From CALCMJ01 sp964475415 (lineage in GTDB: Bacteria > Bacteroidota > Bacteroidia > Chitinophagales > Saprospiraceae): a stretch of DNA of 33,631 bases. Location of the stretch: contig CAYYWZ010000047.1 of the NCBI GenBank assembly GCA_964475415.1, positions 1 through 33,631 on the forward strand, given 5' to 3'. Below are positions 17,546-25,335 of the stretch, one piece after another; the stretch's first letter is position 1; the number at the start of each line of letters is the position of its first letter. Under the pieces are notes generated by a model that worked only from the letters and a program-made list of their open reading frames with translations, did not search any database and had not been told where the DNA came from. A program made the position numbers and the translations under genes.

Positions 17546-17583
17546 AGAGATCTTGCAAGATGCACGATCTCTTTTTTATTTTT
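17546..17583 (+). terminator. Intrinsic terminator of the NfeD-flotillin operon
   Basis: AGAGATC at 17546-17552 pairs with GATCTCT at 17566-17572. An inner TGCA/TGCA pairing continues the stem past one mismatch to a 3-nt AGA loop. TTTTTATTTTT follows immediately. It lies 26 nt after the flotillin stop and ends before the HD-domain start, so it separates the two units. Confidence 0.85.
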
Positions 17584-17605
17584 ACAACTATATAAAATAA
17601 TTACC

Positions 17606-18256
17606 ATGGGAACATATAATGAGCAAGTCATAGAGGAAACAGTAGCATATGTCAAAGAAAATCTCTCCAGTTATGGAAGCTCTCATGATTGGGAACATAT
17701 AAGAAGAGTCTGGACTAATGCTAAGCAAATAGCTAAAGCAGAAAAAACTAATCTCTACATTGTAGAGCTTGCTGCACTTCTCCATGATCTTACCGATAGA
17801 AAATATTATAAGGGCACGGAACAAGAAGGCAATAAGCTGTTAATACAATATCTAGAAGAGAAAAATATAGATACAAAAACTATAAGTCATATACTAGAGA
17901 TTATAAACAATATGAGTTTTAGCAAAAATGCTGAAGTACTTAGTCCAGAACAGGCCGTAGTTCAGGATGCCGATCGCTTAGATGCAATAGGAGCTATCGG
18001 TATCGCAAGATGTATGGCTTACAGTGGAGAGATCAATAATCCTATATTCTTACCCGATCTAGATGAAACCCCCAAGTCGATAGAAGACTATAAAAAAACT
18101 GGTAGTAGTTCCGCAATTGCACATTTTTACGATAAGCTTTTTCATATCAAAGATAAGATGATGACCACCACCGGAAGACGGATAGCCGAAGAACGTCATA
18201 ATTTCATGCAAACCTATATACAGCAGTTTTTAGCAGAATATCAGGGTAAACGCTGA
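17606..18256 (+). CDS. HD domain phosphohydrolase (YedJ-like)
   Basis: The 216-residue cytoplasmic protein carries the HD-superfamily metal ligands in order: H27/H31 in HDWEH, H60-D61 in LLHDLTD and D121 in QDADRLDAIGA. The DADRLDAIGAIG phrase is typical of the YedJ-type, stand-alone HD hydrolases, which act on nucleotides or other phosphate esters; the substrate is not known here. The sequence GRRIAEERHNFM near the C-terminus is also conserved in that group. It follows the flotillin terminator and is probably its own unit. Confidence 0.85.
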   Translation: MGTYNEQVIEETVAYVKENLSSYGSSHDWEHIRRVWTNAKQIAKAEKTNLYIVELAALLHDLTDRKYYKGTEQEGNKLLIQYLEEKNIDTKTISHILEIINNMSFSKNAEVLSPEQAVVQDADRLDAIGAIGIARCMAYSGEINNPIFLPDLDETPKSIEDYKKTGSSSAIAHFYDKLFHIKDKMMTTTGRRIAEERHNFMQTYIQQFLAEYQGKR

Positions 18257-18378
18257 TAGCATAAACCCTGAATTTTACATTTTATAGAACAGAAACACGC
18301 TAAGCTGAGTATATCTTACGTACTTACAATAGACACCAAAACGTCTAATATCATCTTTCGTCACATAAAACAAATCGT

Positions 18379-19764
18379 ATGTCTATAAACTTATTGAAAA
18401 TCGTAAAAGATCAAGTATCAGATAACTTTATCAACAAAGCATCTGAGACTGTAAGCGGAACACCTGCTAATACTAAAAGAGCTTTAACAGCCTTGATACC
18501 AAGCTTCATAAGTTCCATCCTAGCTAAAGGATCTACAGAAAGTGGTGCTAGCTCATTGCTAGACCTTATCAAAAATGAAGGCTACAATTCCAATGCAGGT
18601 TCATCGGAAGTAAATCTCATGAATAATAAGACTAGTGAAATAATAGCAAAAGGCGATAGCCTAGTGAGTAAGGTAATGGGTGAAAACTCAGGCCAGCTAA
18701 TTAGTAATATAAGTCAGTACAGTAATCTAACTAAAGGAGGGACTGAAAAATTACTTTCTATGATCGCGCCTATGGTCATGGGTGCTATAGGTAAGCAAGT
18801 AAATCAAAATAAACTTAACCCAAGTGGCTTATTGAATTTACTGAGTGAGCAAAGTGATTATGTCAAATCAGCTATGCCTATAGGTTTAGAAGTTCCTGAT
18901 TTTGATAATTCAGCTCTAAGTAAGACAAGTACAGCAGCTAAGGTTAGCAAGAAAGTATCAACTGATATAAAAGAAAAAAAGGAAACCTCTCAAGGAGGTG
19001 GCGGGATGATAAAATGGCTGTTACCTCTGCTACTTATTGGAGGTTTTCTATTATGGTTTCTCAACAGAGATACAGAAGCAAAACCAACTGTAAAAGAGAA
19101 AACAGAAATAACAAAAGAAACGACAAAAGCCAAGAGTGGACATGAAGGTCATGATCATGCAGATCACACTGGTCACAATCATGAGACAGCTACTAGCAGC
19201 ACACTTGTTGAAAGCCAAGCAGCAGATATAAGAGAGGGTGCTATCTACACTCAAGATGAGGCAGGAAACCTGATAGATAAGAATGGAAACATTGCATATA
19301 AAGCTGGTTCCTTCAAGGCTATAGATGGTTTCTATGTAGATGAAGATGGAAACAAATTAGGCAAAGCTTTTGGGGCTGTAAAAGATGCTGTAGTAGGTGC
19401 AGCTAATGCAACTGCGTCTGCATTCACAGGCTTATTCTCTAAAATGCTTAAGAAAGAAGAAGGTGCTAAAAAAACCTACCTTTTGACTAACATTTCTTTC
19501 GATGAGAATTCTCATAAAATTACAAACTTCTCCAAGGGCGAAGTAGAAGGTCTTGCCTCTGCCCTCAAAGAGTTTCCTGATAGTAAGATAGAGGTACAAA
19601 ACTTTACAACCGCTGGTGAAAAAGTATCTGATCTGAGAGCTAAAGTTGTCAAGCAAATGCTGGTTACTCTAGGCGTACCCGTAAAACAAATAGAATCAAA
19701 GGGAATGGGAGATAGTGATAAAGTAAAAGCCTCTGGCAACAAGGTAGAGATTGTAATTAAATAA
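18379..19764 (+). CDS. DUF937 protein with membrane span, His-rich linker and OmpA-like C-terminus
   Basis: The protein has 461 residues. Residues about 1-170 form a DUF937 (YidB-like) helical domain. A low-complexity linker leads to one membrane span at about 209-230 (IKWLLPLLLIGGFLLWFL). Then comes a histidine-rich segment, SGHEGHDHADHTGHNHE at about 253-269, with seven His in 17 residues. A linker with DEAGNLIDKNGN-type repeats follows, and the last 110 residues are an OmpA-like peptidoglycan-binding domain, recognisable by SFDENSHKITNF, VSDLRAKVVKQML and IESKGMGD. The topology puts DUF937 in the cytoplasm and OmpA in the periplasm. Function unknown; cell-wall anchoring plus metal binding is inferred. 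Confidence 0.8.
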   Translation: MSINLLKIVKDQVSDNFINKASETVSGTPANTKRALTALIPSFISSILAKGSTESGASSLLDLIKNEGYNSNAGSSEVNLMNNKTSEIIAKGDSLVSKVMGENSGQLISNISQYSNLTKGGTEKLLSMIAPMVMGAIGKQVNQNKLNPSGLLNLLSEQSDYVKSAMPIGLEVPDFDNSALSKTSTAAKVSKKVSTDIKEKKETSQGGGGMIKWLLPLLLIGGFLLWFLNRDTEAKPTVKEKTEITKETTKAKSGHEGHDHADHTGHNHETATSSTLVESQAADIREGAIYTQDEAGNLIDKNGNIAYKAGSFKAIDGFYVDEDGNKLGKAFGAVKDAVVGAANATASAFTGLFSKMLKKEEGAKKTYLLTNISFDENSHKITNFSKGEVEGLASALKEFPDSKIEVQNFTTAGEKVSDLRAKVVKQMLVTLGVPVKQIESKGMGDSDKVKASGNKVEIVIK

Positions 19765-19809
19765 ATAAAATACTCACTACATTAAAAAATAATCTACTAT
19801 AAATATTAG

Positions 19810-19838
19810 GCACTGCTCTTAAGGGCAGTGCTTCTTTA
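19810..19838 (+). terminator. Intrinsic terminator after the DUF937-OmpA gene
   Basis: GCACTGCT at 19810-19817 pairs with GGCAGTGC at 19824-19831 (8 bp with one G-U pair, 6-nt loop), followed by TTCTTTAT. It lies about 45 nt after the stop. The pseudogene on the other strand ends 14 nt beyond the T-run, so the hairpin may serve both directions. Confidence 0.75.
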
Positions 19839-19851
19839 TACAAATTATACT

Positions 19852-20267
19852 TTACTTTTTGTTCTTTATCATTTGTAAAGTAAATCCACCTAGCACAAGT
19901 ACTACTAAAGATAGGATGCTCCAAATCCAGAACTTATTGTCTAGGAAAGAATGGCTCTCATCTACACTTTCTTGCTTCATTATTTCTTCAGTTCCTAGCC
20001 TAAGTTTAGATATTTTTTCAGGAACATTTTTCTTAAATTTTACAACGTCATAGATAGGTCTTTTCGCTTTATCATTTCCGTAATAAACGAAGAACCTGCC
20101 ATTCTTATCTGGAAATCTTGCAGTAAGTTGGTGCTTGTAATGATGTAACTCTATATCTCCTATTTCTAAAGGTTCGTTATCATTATTTTTAACAACAAGT
20201 TTAACCTTATTTGTCAGGATCTCTTGATTGCCAAAAGTATTATCCGTTAGAGAGCTCAGTGTACCTT
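19852..20267 (-). pseudogene. 3' remnant of a DUF3999-like gene
   Basis: In a frame different from the DUF2339 fragment, the minus strand is open from about 20267 to a TAA at 19852-19854, with no proper start codon. It encodes about 137 residues ending in a membrane segment, FWIWSILSLVVLVLGGFTL, then QMIKNKK. A C-terminal membrane helix after a beta-rich region is how DUF3999 proteins end, and DUF3999 genes usually follow DUF2339 genes directly. The 5' part of the gene is missing, and the fragment abuts the truncated DUF2339 gene. I infer one deletion that took the 3' part of the first gene and the 5' part of the second. Confidence 0.65.
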
Positions 20268-21158
20268 CTTATAAGCAATTGTCAATACACCAATATTTAT
20301 AATCGCGATATAGGAAAATAAGAAATTAGCTGAGCCCTCACTATCTCCTAATAAAAAGGGCACAGCGTAAGCACCCACCAATCCTATGTGTGCAATAACT
20401 TGTCGATCATAATTCAGAGCAGCAACTATACTAAAAACTGTAAATAAAAACATGAGGCCAAAAGCCAACTCCTGAGGAATTAAATCATAAAATCCAAAGG
20501 CAAAATAAGTAATGAAATATAAAATAGAAATAGCCCCGCTTACAAGAACTGCGCTAAAACTATTGTAATTAGTCTTTAGCTTAATACCAAAACCCATCAA
20601 ACCTAATCCAACAATATACCCTAGAACAATTCTTGCAGTAGGGCTGATTAGATTATTATCTATAGAATATTTTGCACCTATGCCTACTCCTATGATAGTG
20701 ATCAGTATACCGATCTTGCTGATAAGATTTTCTCCTACAAATTTTTCGAAATCTAAAATTTCGTAGAATTTTCTCTTCTTTACTTGAGTCCTCTCAGGAG
20801 TGAAACTATCCTGAGCAGCAGACTTTCTTTTCAATAGTTTATCTGCATAGTCAAAATTTACTTTTTCTTGTTTAAGTTCAGACTCTATCCTTTCTTCGCT
20901 CTCTTGATCTAAAGGTTAAACCTCCAGTTTAGTTAACTCTTCATTTTCTATAAGATCATCTGATCTGTATATTTCCTTATCTGTAATATCCTCCTGCCCT
21001 TCAGCAATAGTTCCTTCTTGTGTAGCGGAACTGCTCTTCTTATATTTATGGACTTCTACCTTTAGTTTATTGATCTCGACAAGAAACTTATCTTGTTTCC
21101 TGCTCAGCATATCTATCTTAGCTAATAGTTCATTTATTTTGTCCTCATTTTCCTGCAT
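20256..21158 (-). pseudogene. Truncated DUF2339 membrane protein gene with an in-frame stop
   Basis: The start at 21158 gives 80 residues with a coiled coil (INELLAKIDMLSRKQDKFLV) and then a TAA at 20916-20918. The same frame reopens without any shift and runs to 20256, encoding FEKFVGENLISKIGILITII and several membrane helices, the DUF2339 N-terminal pattern. Intact DUF2339 proteins have many more helices and usually 700-1000 residues; this one breaks off after AYKKVH at a junction with DUF3999-like sequence. Two lesions (nonsense codon, deletion) make it a pseudogene. The TTG at 20834 could start a truncated product, but there is no ribosome binding site. Confidence 0.75.
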
Positions 21159-21245
21159 AGAAAAGCTATTGATATATTATAATGATTGAAGCAATCTATA
21201 TGATAGGGTAATTTAAATATATACTACCAACAATTATAATTATGC

Positions 21246-23543
21246 TTATGCATTCTCCTTTACAATAGTTACAAGGATTTTTTTAGATGCCGGAGTATGG
21301 CTCTTATGGGCAAATAGATCTATGGGTACAAGAGGATTAGCTTCAGGGAAATACATCGCTACACATCTAGTAGGTATTCTATACGGAACGATTACAAAAT
21401 CTTGTACAAGTCGTTTCTTACCTTGGTAATGACTTGATACATTGACATGATCACCTTTCGCCCAACCTTCGGCTTTGATATCTTGCTCATTCATGAGGAC
21501 TACCCTACGCGCATTATAGATTCCTCTGTATCGATCATCATTTCCATAAATAGTTGTATTATACTGATCATGTGATCGTATGGTCATCATAACATACTGA
21601 TCGGTAGGCAGTTTATTTTCTGGTAATTGCGTAATAGAAAATCTCGCCTTTCCAGTTGCTGTATTAAACTTTCTATCTCTAGCACCATTAGGCAAATAAA
21701 ATCCTTTGGGTACTCTTACTTTGACATTATAATTAGAAAACCCGGGTACTGCTCTGGCAATTACATCTCGTATGATATCATAATCATCTACAAACTCTTG
21801 CCACTTAATAGAATTGTCTTCAAGTAATTTGTTCGCAATACCACAGACGATACTTACCTCACTTCGTAGTTTATCTGAGGCAGGCTCTAACACGCCCTTA
21901 GAACTGTGTACGATGCCCATAGAATTTTCTACAGAGACAAATTGGTATCCACCTTTTTGCAGATCTATTTCCGTCCTTCCTAGACAAGGTAATATAAGTG
22001 CTTCCTTGCCTGTAATGAGATGAGAACGATTGAGCTTAGTAGACACCTGAACCGTCATGTCACAGTTCTCAAGTGCTTCAGCGGTGAAGTCGGTATCTGG
22101 TGTTGCGGAGAGAAAGTTCCCACCCATTCCCATAAAGAAACTAGCTTTCTTTTCATGCATAGCCTTTATCGCTGAAACAACAGCATAGCCATGTTCTCTA
22201 GGAGCTTCTATTCCAAAAATTTCTTCGAGCTTATCCAAGAATGCATCCTTAGGCGCTTCCCATATACCCATCGTCCGATCACCTTGCACATTGCTATGTC
22301 CCCTCACAGGACAGGTTCCTGATCCCGGCTTACCTATAGCCCCTCGTAGTAAAAGCAGGTTGACAATTTCTTTAATATTATCTACGCCATTGACATGCTG
22401 CGTAAGTCCCATCGCCCAGCAGATTATAATTTTTTCCTTCGCAGCTATCCACTCAGCAGCTTGTATGATAGCTGCTTTTTCTAAACCAGAATTAGACACG
22501 CACCGCTCAAAATCTGTAGCTTTTATCGTCTTACTAAAAACCTCATAGCCGTCAGTATATTCTTCTATAAATTTTTTATCAATAATGTTCCCACGTTCTT
22601 CTTCCCACTCTAAAAGCAAGTACATTACTGCCTTAAGGAAAGCAACGTCTCCGTTTATTCTAACAGGTAGATAAAGATCCGTAAGGTGTGTTCCTCCACC
22701 CAGCATCTTAGTAACCCTCTGAGGATTCTTATATTTTATAAGTCCAGCTTCTACCAGTGGATTTACCGAAATAATCTTACCACCATTCTCTTTACATTTT
22801 TCTAAAGCGTTCAACATCCTCGGATGATTTGTTCCTGGATTCTGTCCCATAATTATGAGTAGTTCCGCCTCGTGAATATCTTGCAAAGTCACCGATCCTT
22901 TGCCGATGCCTACCGTCTCCGACAATCCTACCCCACTCGACTCGTGACACATATTCGAGCAGTCAGGCATATTATTTGTCCCATAAGCTCTTACCAATAG
23001 TTGATACAAAAAAGCGGCTTCATTAGAGGTTCTTCCTGATGTGTAAAAGATAGCATCATTAGGAGAATCCAAAGCTTTCAATTTATTAGCAATTTTTGCA
23101 AATGCATTATCCCAGCTAATAGGTTCATAATGACTTGAACCTTTAGCCAGATACATAGGCTCTGCTAATCTGCCAGATTTTCCAAGTTTATAGTCTGTCC
23201 ATTGCTGAAGTTCCTCAATAGCATGATTACGAAAAAAGTCAGCATCTATTCTTTTCTTAGTAGCCTCTTCCGCTAATGCCTTTATTCCATTTTCACAATA
23301 TTCTCCTATACTCGATCGCTCATCATCAGGATCAGGCCAGGCACAACCAGGGCAATCAAAACCACCTTTCTGGTTCATTTTCAAACTCGCTCTCAAGGCA
23401 TCTGGCATATCCATGAAACTACGCATATGCTGTAAAGAACTTAATATAGCCTTGAAGCCTACACTCACTTCAGCTGGCTTAGATAGTTTTACCTCTTCCT
23501 TATTCTTGGGTGTACGATGTCCTTGTAAACTTTTATTTCTCAT
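21246..23543 (-). CDS. FdhF/YdeP-family molybdopterin oxidoreductase
   Basis: It is a 765-residue molybdopterin-dependent oxidoreductase related to formate dehydrogenase H, in the YdeP group linked in E. coli to acid resistance. The N-terminal motif FDCPGCAWPDP (C64, C67) with C83 in EYCENG is the YdeP signature. The molybdenum-ligand region reads MCHESSGVGLSETVG, so a Cys rather than a selenocysteine is expected there. The C-terminal domain has the molybdopterin-binding fold ending in a MYFPEANPLVP segment. No signal peptide: cytoplasmic. Its start overlaps the end of fdhD by 11 nt, so the enzyme and its sulfurtransferase are coupled. Physiological substrate unknown. Confidence 0.9.
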   Translation of the reverse strand: MRNKSLQGHRTPKNKEEVKLSKPAEVSVGFKAILSSLQHMRSFMDMPDALRASLKMNQKGGFDCPGCAWPDPDDERSSIGEYCENGIKALAEEATKKRIDADFFRNHAIEELQQWTDYKLGKSGRLAEPMYLAKGSSHYEPISWDNAFAKIANKLKALDSPNDAIFYTSGRTSNEAAFLYQLLVRAYGTNNMPDCSNMCHESSGVGLSETVGIGKGSVTLQDIHEAELLIIMGQNPGTNHPRMLNALEKCKENGGKIISVNPLVEAGLIKYKNPQRVTKMLGGGTHLTDLYLPVRINGDVAFLKAVMYLLLEWEEERGNIIDKKFIEEYTDGYEVFSKTIKATDFERCVSNSGLEKAAIIQAAEWIAAKEKIIICWAMGLTQHVNGVDNIKEIVNLLLLRGAIGKPGSGTCPVRGHSNVQGDRTMGIWEAPKDAFLDKLEEIFGIEAPREHGYAVVSAIKAMHEKKASFFMGMGGNFLSATPDTDFTAEALENCDMTVQVSTKLNRSHLITGKEALILPCLGRTEIDLQKGGYQFVSVENSMGIVHSSKGVLEPASDKLRSEVSIVCGIANKLLEDNSIKWQEFVDDYDIIRDVIARAVPGFSNYNVKVRVPKGFYLPNGARDRKFNTATGKARFSITQLPENKLPTDQYVMMTIRSHDQYNTTIYGNDDRYRGIYNARRVVLMNEQDIKAEGWAKGDHVNVSSHYQGKKRLVQDFVIVPYRIPTRCVAMYFPEANPLVPIDLFAHKSHTPASKKILVTIVKENA

Positions 23544-24381
23544 GAATAATTCTTTCGGGTCTGGTGTAAATATTAAAAGAATCTGATTTTAGAAATCCCA
23601 CTAAACACATGTGTGTAGAATTAGCTAACTCTATAGCAAGACTGGAAGGAGCTCCCACTGCAAGAAAAATAGGAATAGCTGCCATTGTAGCTTTCTGTAT
23701 TAGCTCGAAACTAGCTCTACCGCTTACTAGTAAAAACTTATCTTTCAGTGGAAAATCTAGATGAGAAAAACAATAACCGATCAACTTGTCTAAAGCATTA
23801 TGACGACCCACATCCTCTGCAAGATGAACTAAATTTCCTTTGCTATCATACAAGGCTGCAGCATGGATCCCACCAGTTTTAGAAAATATAGTTTGTGTGG
23901 CTAACAACTCTTTATTAAGATTTTGAAAGATATTTATAGGAATAGAAAAGTCATTTTCAACATTAGAATAAGAAGAAGCAATATGTATAAGATCTATCGA
24001 TGTCTTACCACAGACTCCACAACTAGAAGAAGTATAAGAATGTCTATCCAGCTTAGAAAGATCTAAACTCACGAAGGGATTTAAACGAACCTCGATTATA
24101 TTTTCCTCTAGTTGATTACTAGTCTCTATCTGTGATATATCATTTATAATTCCTTCTGTAAACAAGAAGCCGATTGCCAAATTAGTATCGTCACCAGGCG
24201 TGCGCATAGTAATAGATATATTCTTAGAAACATATATTCCATTTTCTGTGTAGGCGATTCTTATTTCCAATGGTTCTTCTATCGCAACTACATCGTCAGC
24301 ATGATAGATTTGTGACGTATCAAATTTGTCTATCTCTATCGCTCTCATTGCTATATCTTCGTCTTCTAGTGGATTGTACAT
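23533..24381 (-). CDS. fdhD: Formate dehydrogenase accessory sulfurtransferase FdhD
   Basis: FdhD passes sulfur from a cysteine desulfurase to the bis-MGD cofactor of formate dehydrogenases. The sulfur-carrying pair is present as CGVCG with C121 and C124. GFLFTEGII at about 71-79, TGGIHAAAL and EDVGRHNALDKLIG in the second half, and LVSGRASFELIQKA are the conserved family segments. The protein has 282 residues, the normal length. It starts 19 nt after a small gene and overlaps the YdeP-like gene by 11 nt. The order small protein-fdhD-oxidoreductase suggests it matures the neighbouring enzyme. Confidence 0.95.
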   Translation of the reverse strand: MYNPLEDEDIAMRAIEIDKFDTSQIYHADDVVAIEEPLEIRIAYTENGIYVSKNISITMRTPGDDTNLAIGFLFTEGIINDISQIETSNQLEENIIEVRLNPFVSLDLSKLDRHSYTSSSCGVCGKTSIDLIHIASSYSNVENDFSIPINIFQNLNKELLATQTIFSKTGGIHAAALYDSKGNLVHLAEDVGRHNALDKLIGYCFSHLDFPLKDKFLLVSGRASFELIQKATMAAIPIFLAVGAPSSLAIELANSTHMCLVGFLKSDSFNIYTRPERIIHEK

Positions 24382-24400
24382 GATATTATTTTATTCAACT

Positions 24401-24778
24401 CTATAACTCCTTAGCTGCTGGATTTGGAAATAAATCAGACTCATCTTCTCCTACTCTTACATTCAGACACTTAAAATCTTTTTCGATCAGAATAGTGAGT
24501 CCATCTCGTGTTCCATTAGATACTTTTTCTTTTATGGTAACTTGATCTGGTGCTTTCCAATTCTCTATGATATATTCTGGAATATAGAATATGTAAGCAT
24601 ATTCTGTAAGCATAAAACTTAAGACTTCAACATTAGACTTCGCTGTCAACACAAAGGCTAAGCTGGTATCTGGAGAAAACAAAACCTTATTAGTTACTTC
24701 TTCTCCAGCACATAAGCGATCTACTTCACTCTGTGATAGCCTGAATCTTATTAGGTCACCCTTTATCCTTGTTTTCAT
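24401..24778 (-). CDS. Small DUF7009-like protein next to fdhD
   Basis: The protein has 125 residues, is soluble and lacks a signal peptide. The start MKTRIKGDLIRFRLSQSEV and the end LIEKDFKCLNVRVGEDESD followed by FPNP match a small Bacteroidota family I recall as DUF7009, which has openings of the MKIRIKGNSIRFRLTQSEV type and ends with a DQSDNYPNP-like motif. It is first in the fdhD operon. Family members have no known function; the position suggests a role with molybdoenzyme maturation, which is inference. A conserved cysteine in FKCLNV is a candidate functional residue. Confidence 0.65.
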   Translation of the reverse strand: MKTRIKGDLIRFRLSQSEVDRLCAGEEVTNKVLFSPDTSLAFVLTAKSNVEVLSFMLTEYAYIFYIPEYIIENWKAPDQVTIKEKVSNGTRDGLTILIEKDFKCLNVRVGEDESDLFPNPAAKEL

Positions 24779-25335
24779 AATCTATAAACTTCAGTAATCT
24801 AAGTTATATAATCTCAGCCACACTTCTGCACGAATTCTAGAAAGCTATTTACAAATTCTATATGCCGACAAAATTTACATCTTCTAGACATAGGTTTACA
24901 AGTATAAATTAAAACCTAATTATCAATATCAACATCGACAAAGACCAGGTCGATCAAATAATTTTCCAAAATGAAAGACTCAAGAAAATATTTCTTACAG
25001 AACACCCTAATATACTTTATCTATCTTATTTTTTCAACAAACTATTTTTCATTTGTACGATCAAAGCTGTGTGCTTTGCTCATTAAAATGTTTTTAGAAA
25101 TGGAAAAATATCCAAATAGAAATACAAAAAAAGGCTAAACTTAAAATTCAAGAAAACAAAAAAGAATGTACAACTCTTCATTACAAATGTAAGCTTATCC
25201 TTCTTGTTAGATTTGTTAATGCAAATATATTATTACCTTGAGGATATTAATTGAAGGTATCGGTTTTGATATCGATCGTCTCCGAGGTACGAGGATATGA
25301 TCTGATGATCTAATGTTATCTCTCGTATTCAATGA
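24779..25335. other. Intergenic region, no gene recognised
   Basis: This 557-bp stretch lies between the starts of the fdhD unit and the end of the AT-rich 541-residue gene. It contains a 55-codon plus-strand ORF at 24971-25138 that has no ribosome binding site and an unconvincing composition. It also holds short direct repeats near 25285 (CGAGG twice) and GATATGATCTGATGATCT. No terminator, RNA or mobile element was recognised. The fdhD-unit promoter should be near 24780-24900, but no good -7 box was found. Confidence 0.35.

Noticed and set aside
20256..20834. Independent 192-residue membrane protein starting at TTG 20834
   Set aside because: It is in the same frame as the 80-residue ORF upstream with only one stop codon between, and it matches the interior of DUF2339, so it is a gene fragment and not a separate gene.
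24971..25138. 55-codon plus-strand ORF starting MKDSRKYFLQ
   Set aside because: It has no ribosome binding site or promoter, an AT-driven composition and no terminator; in this AT-rich gap an open frame of this size is expected by chance.
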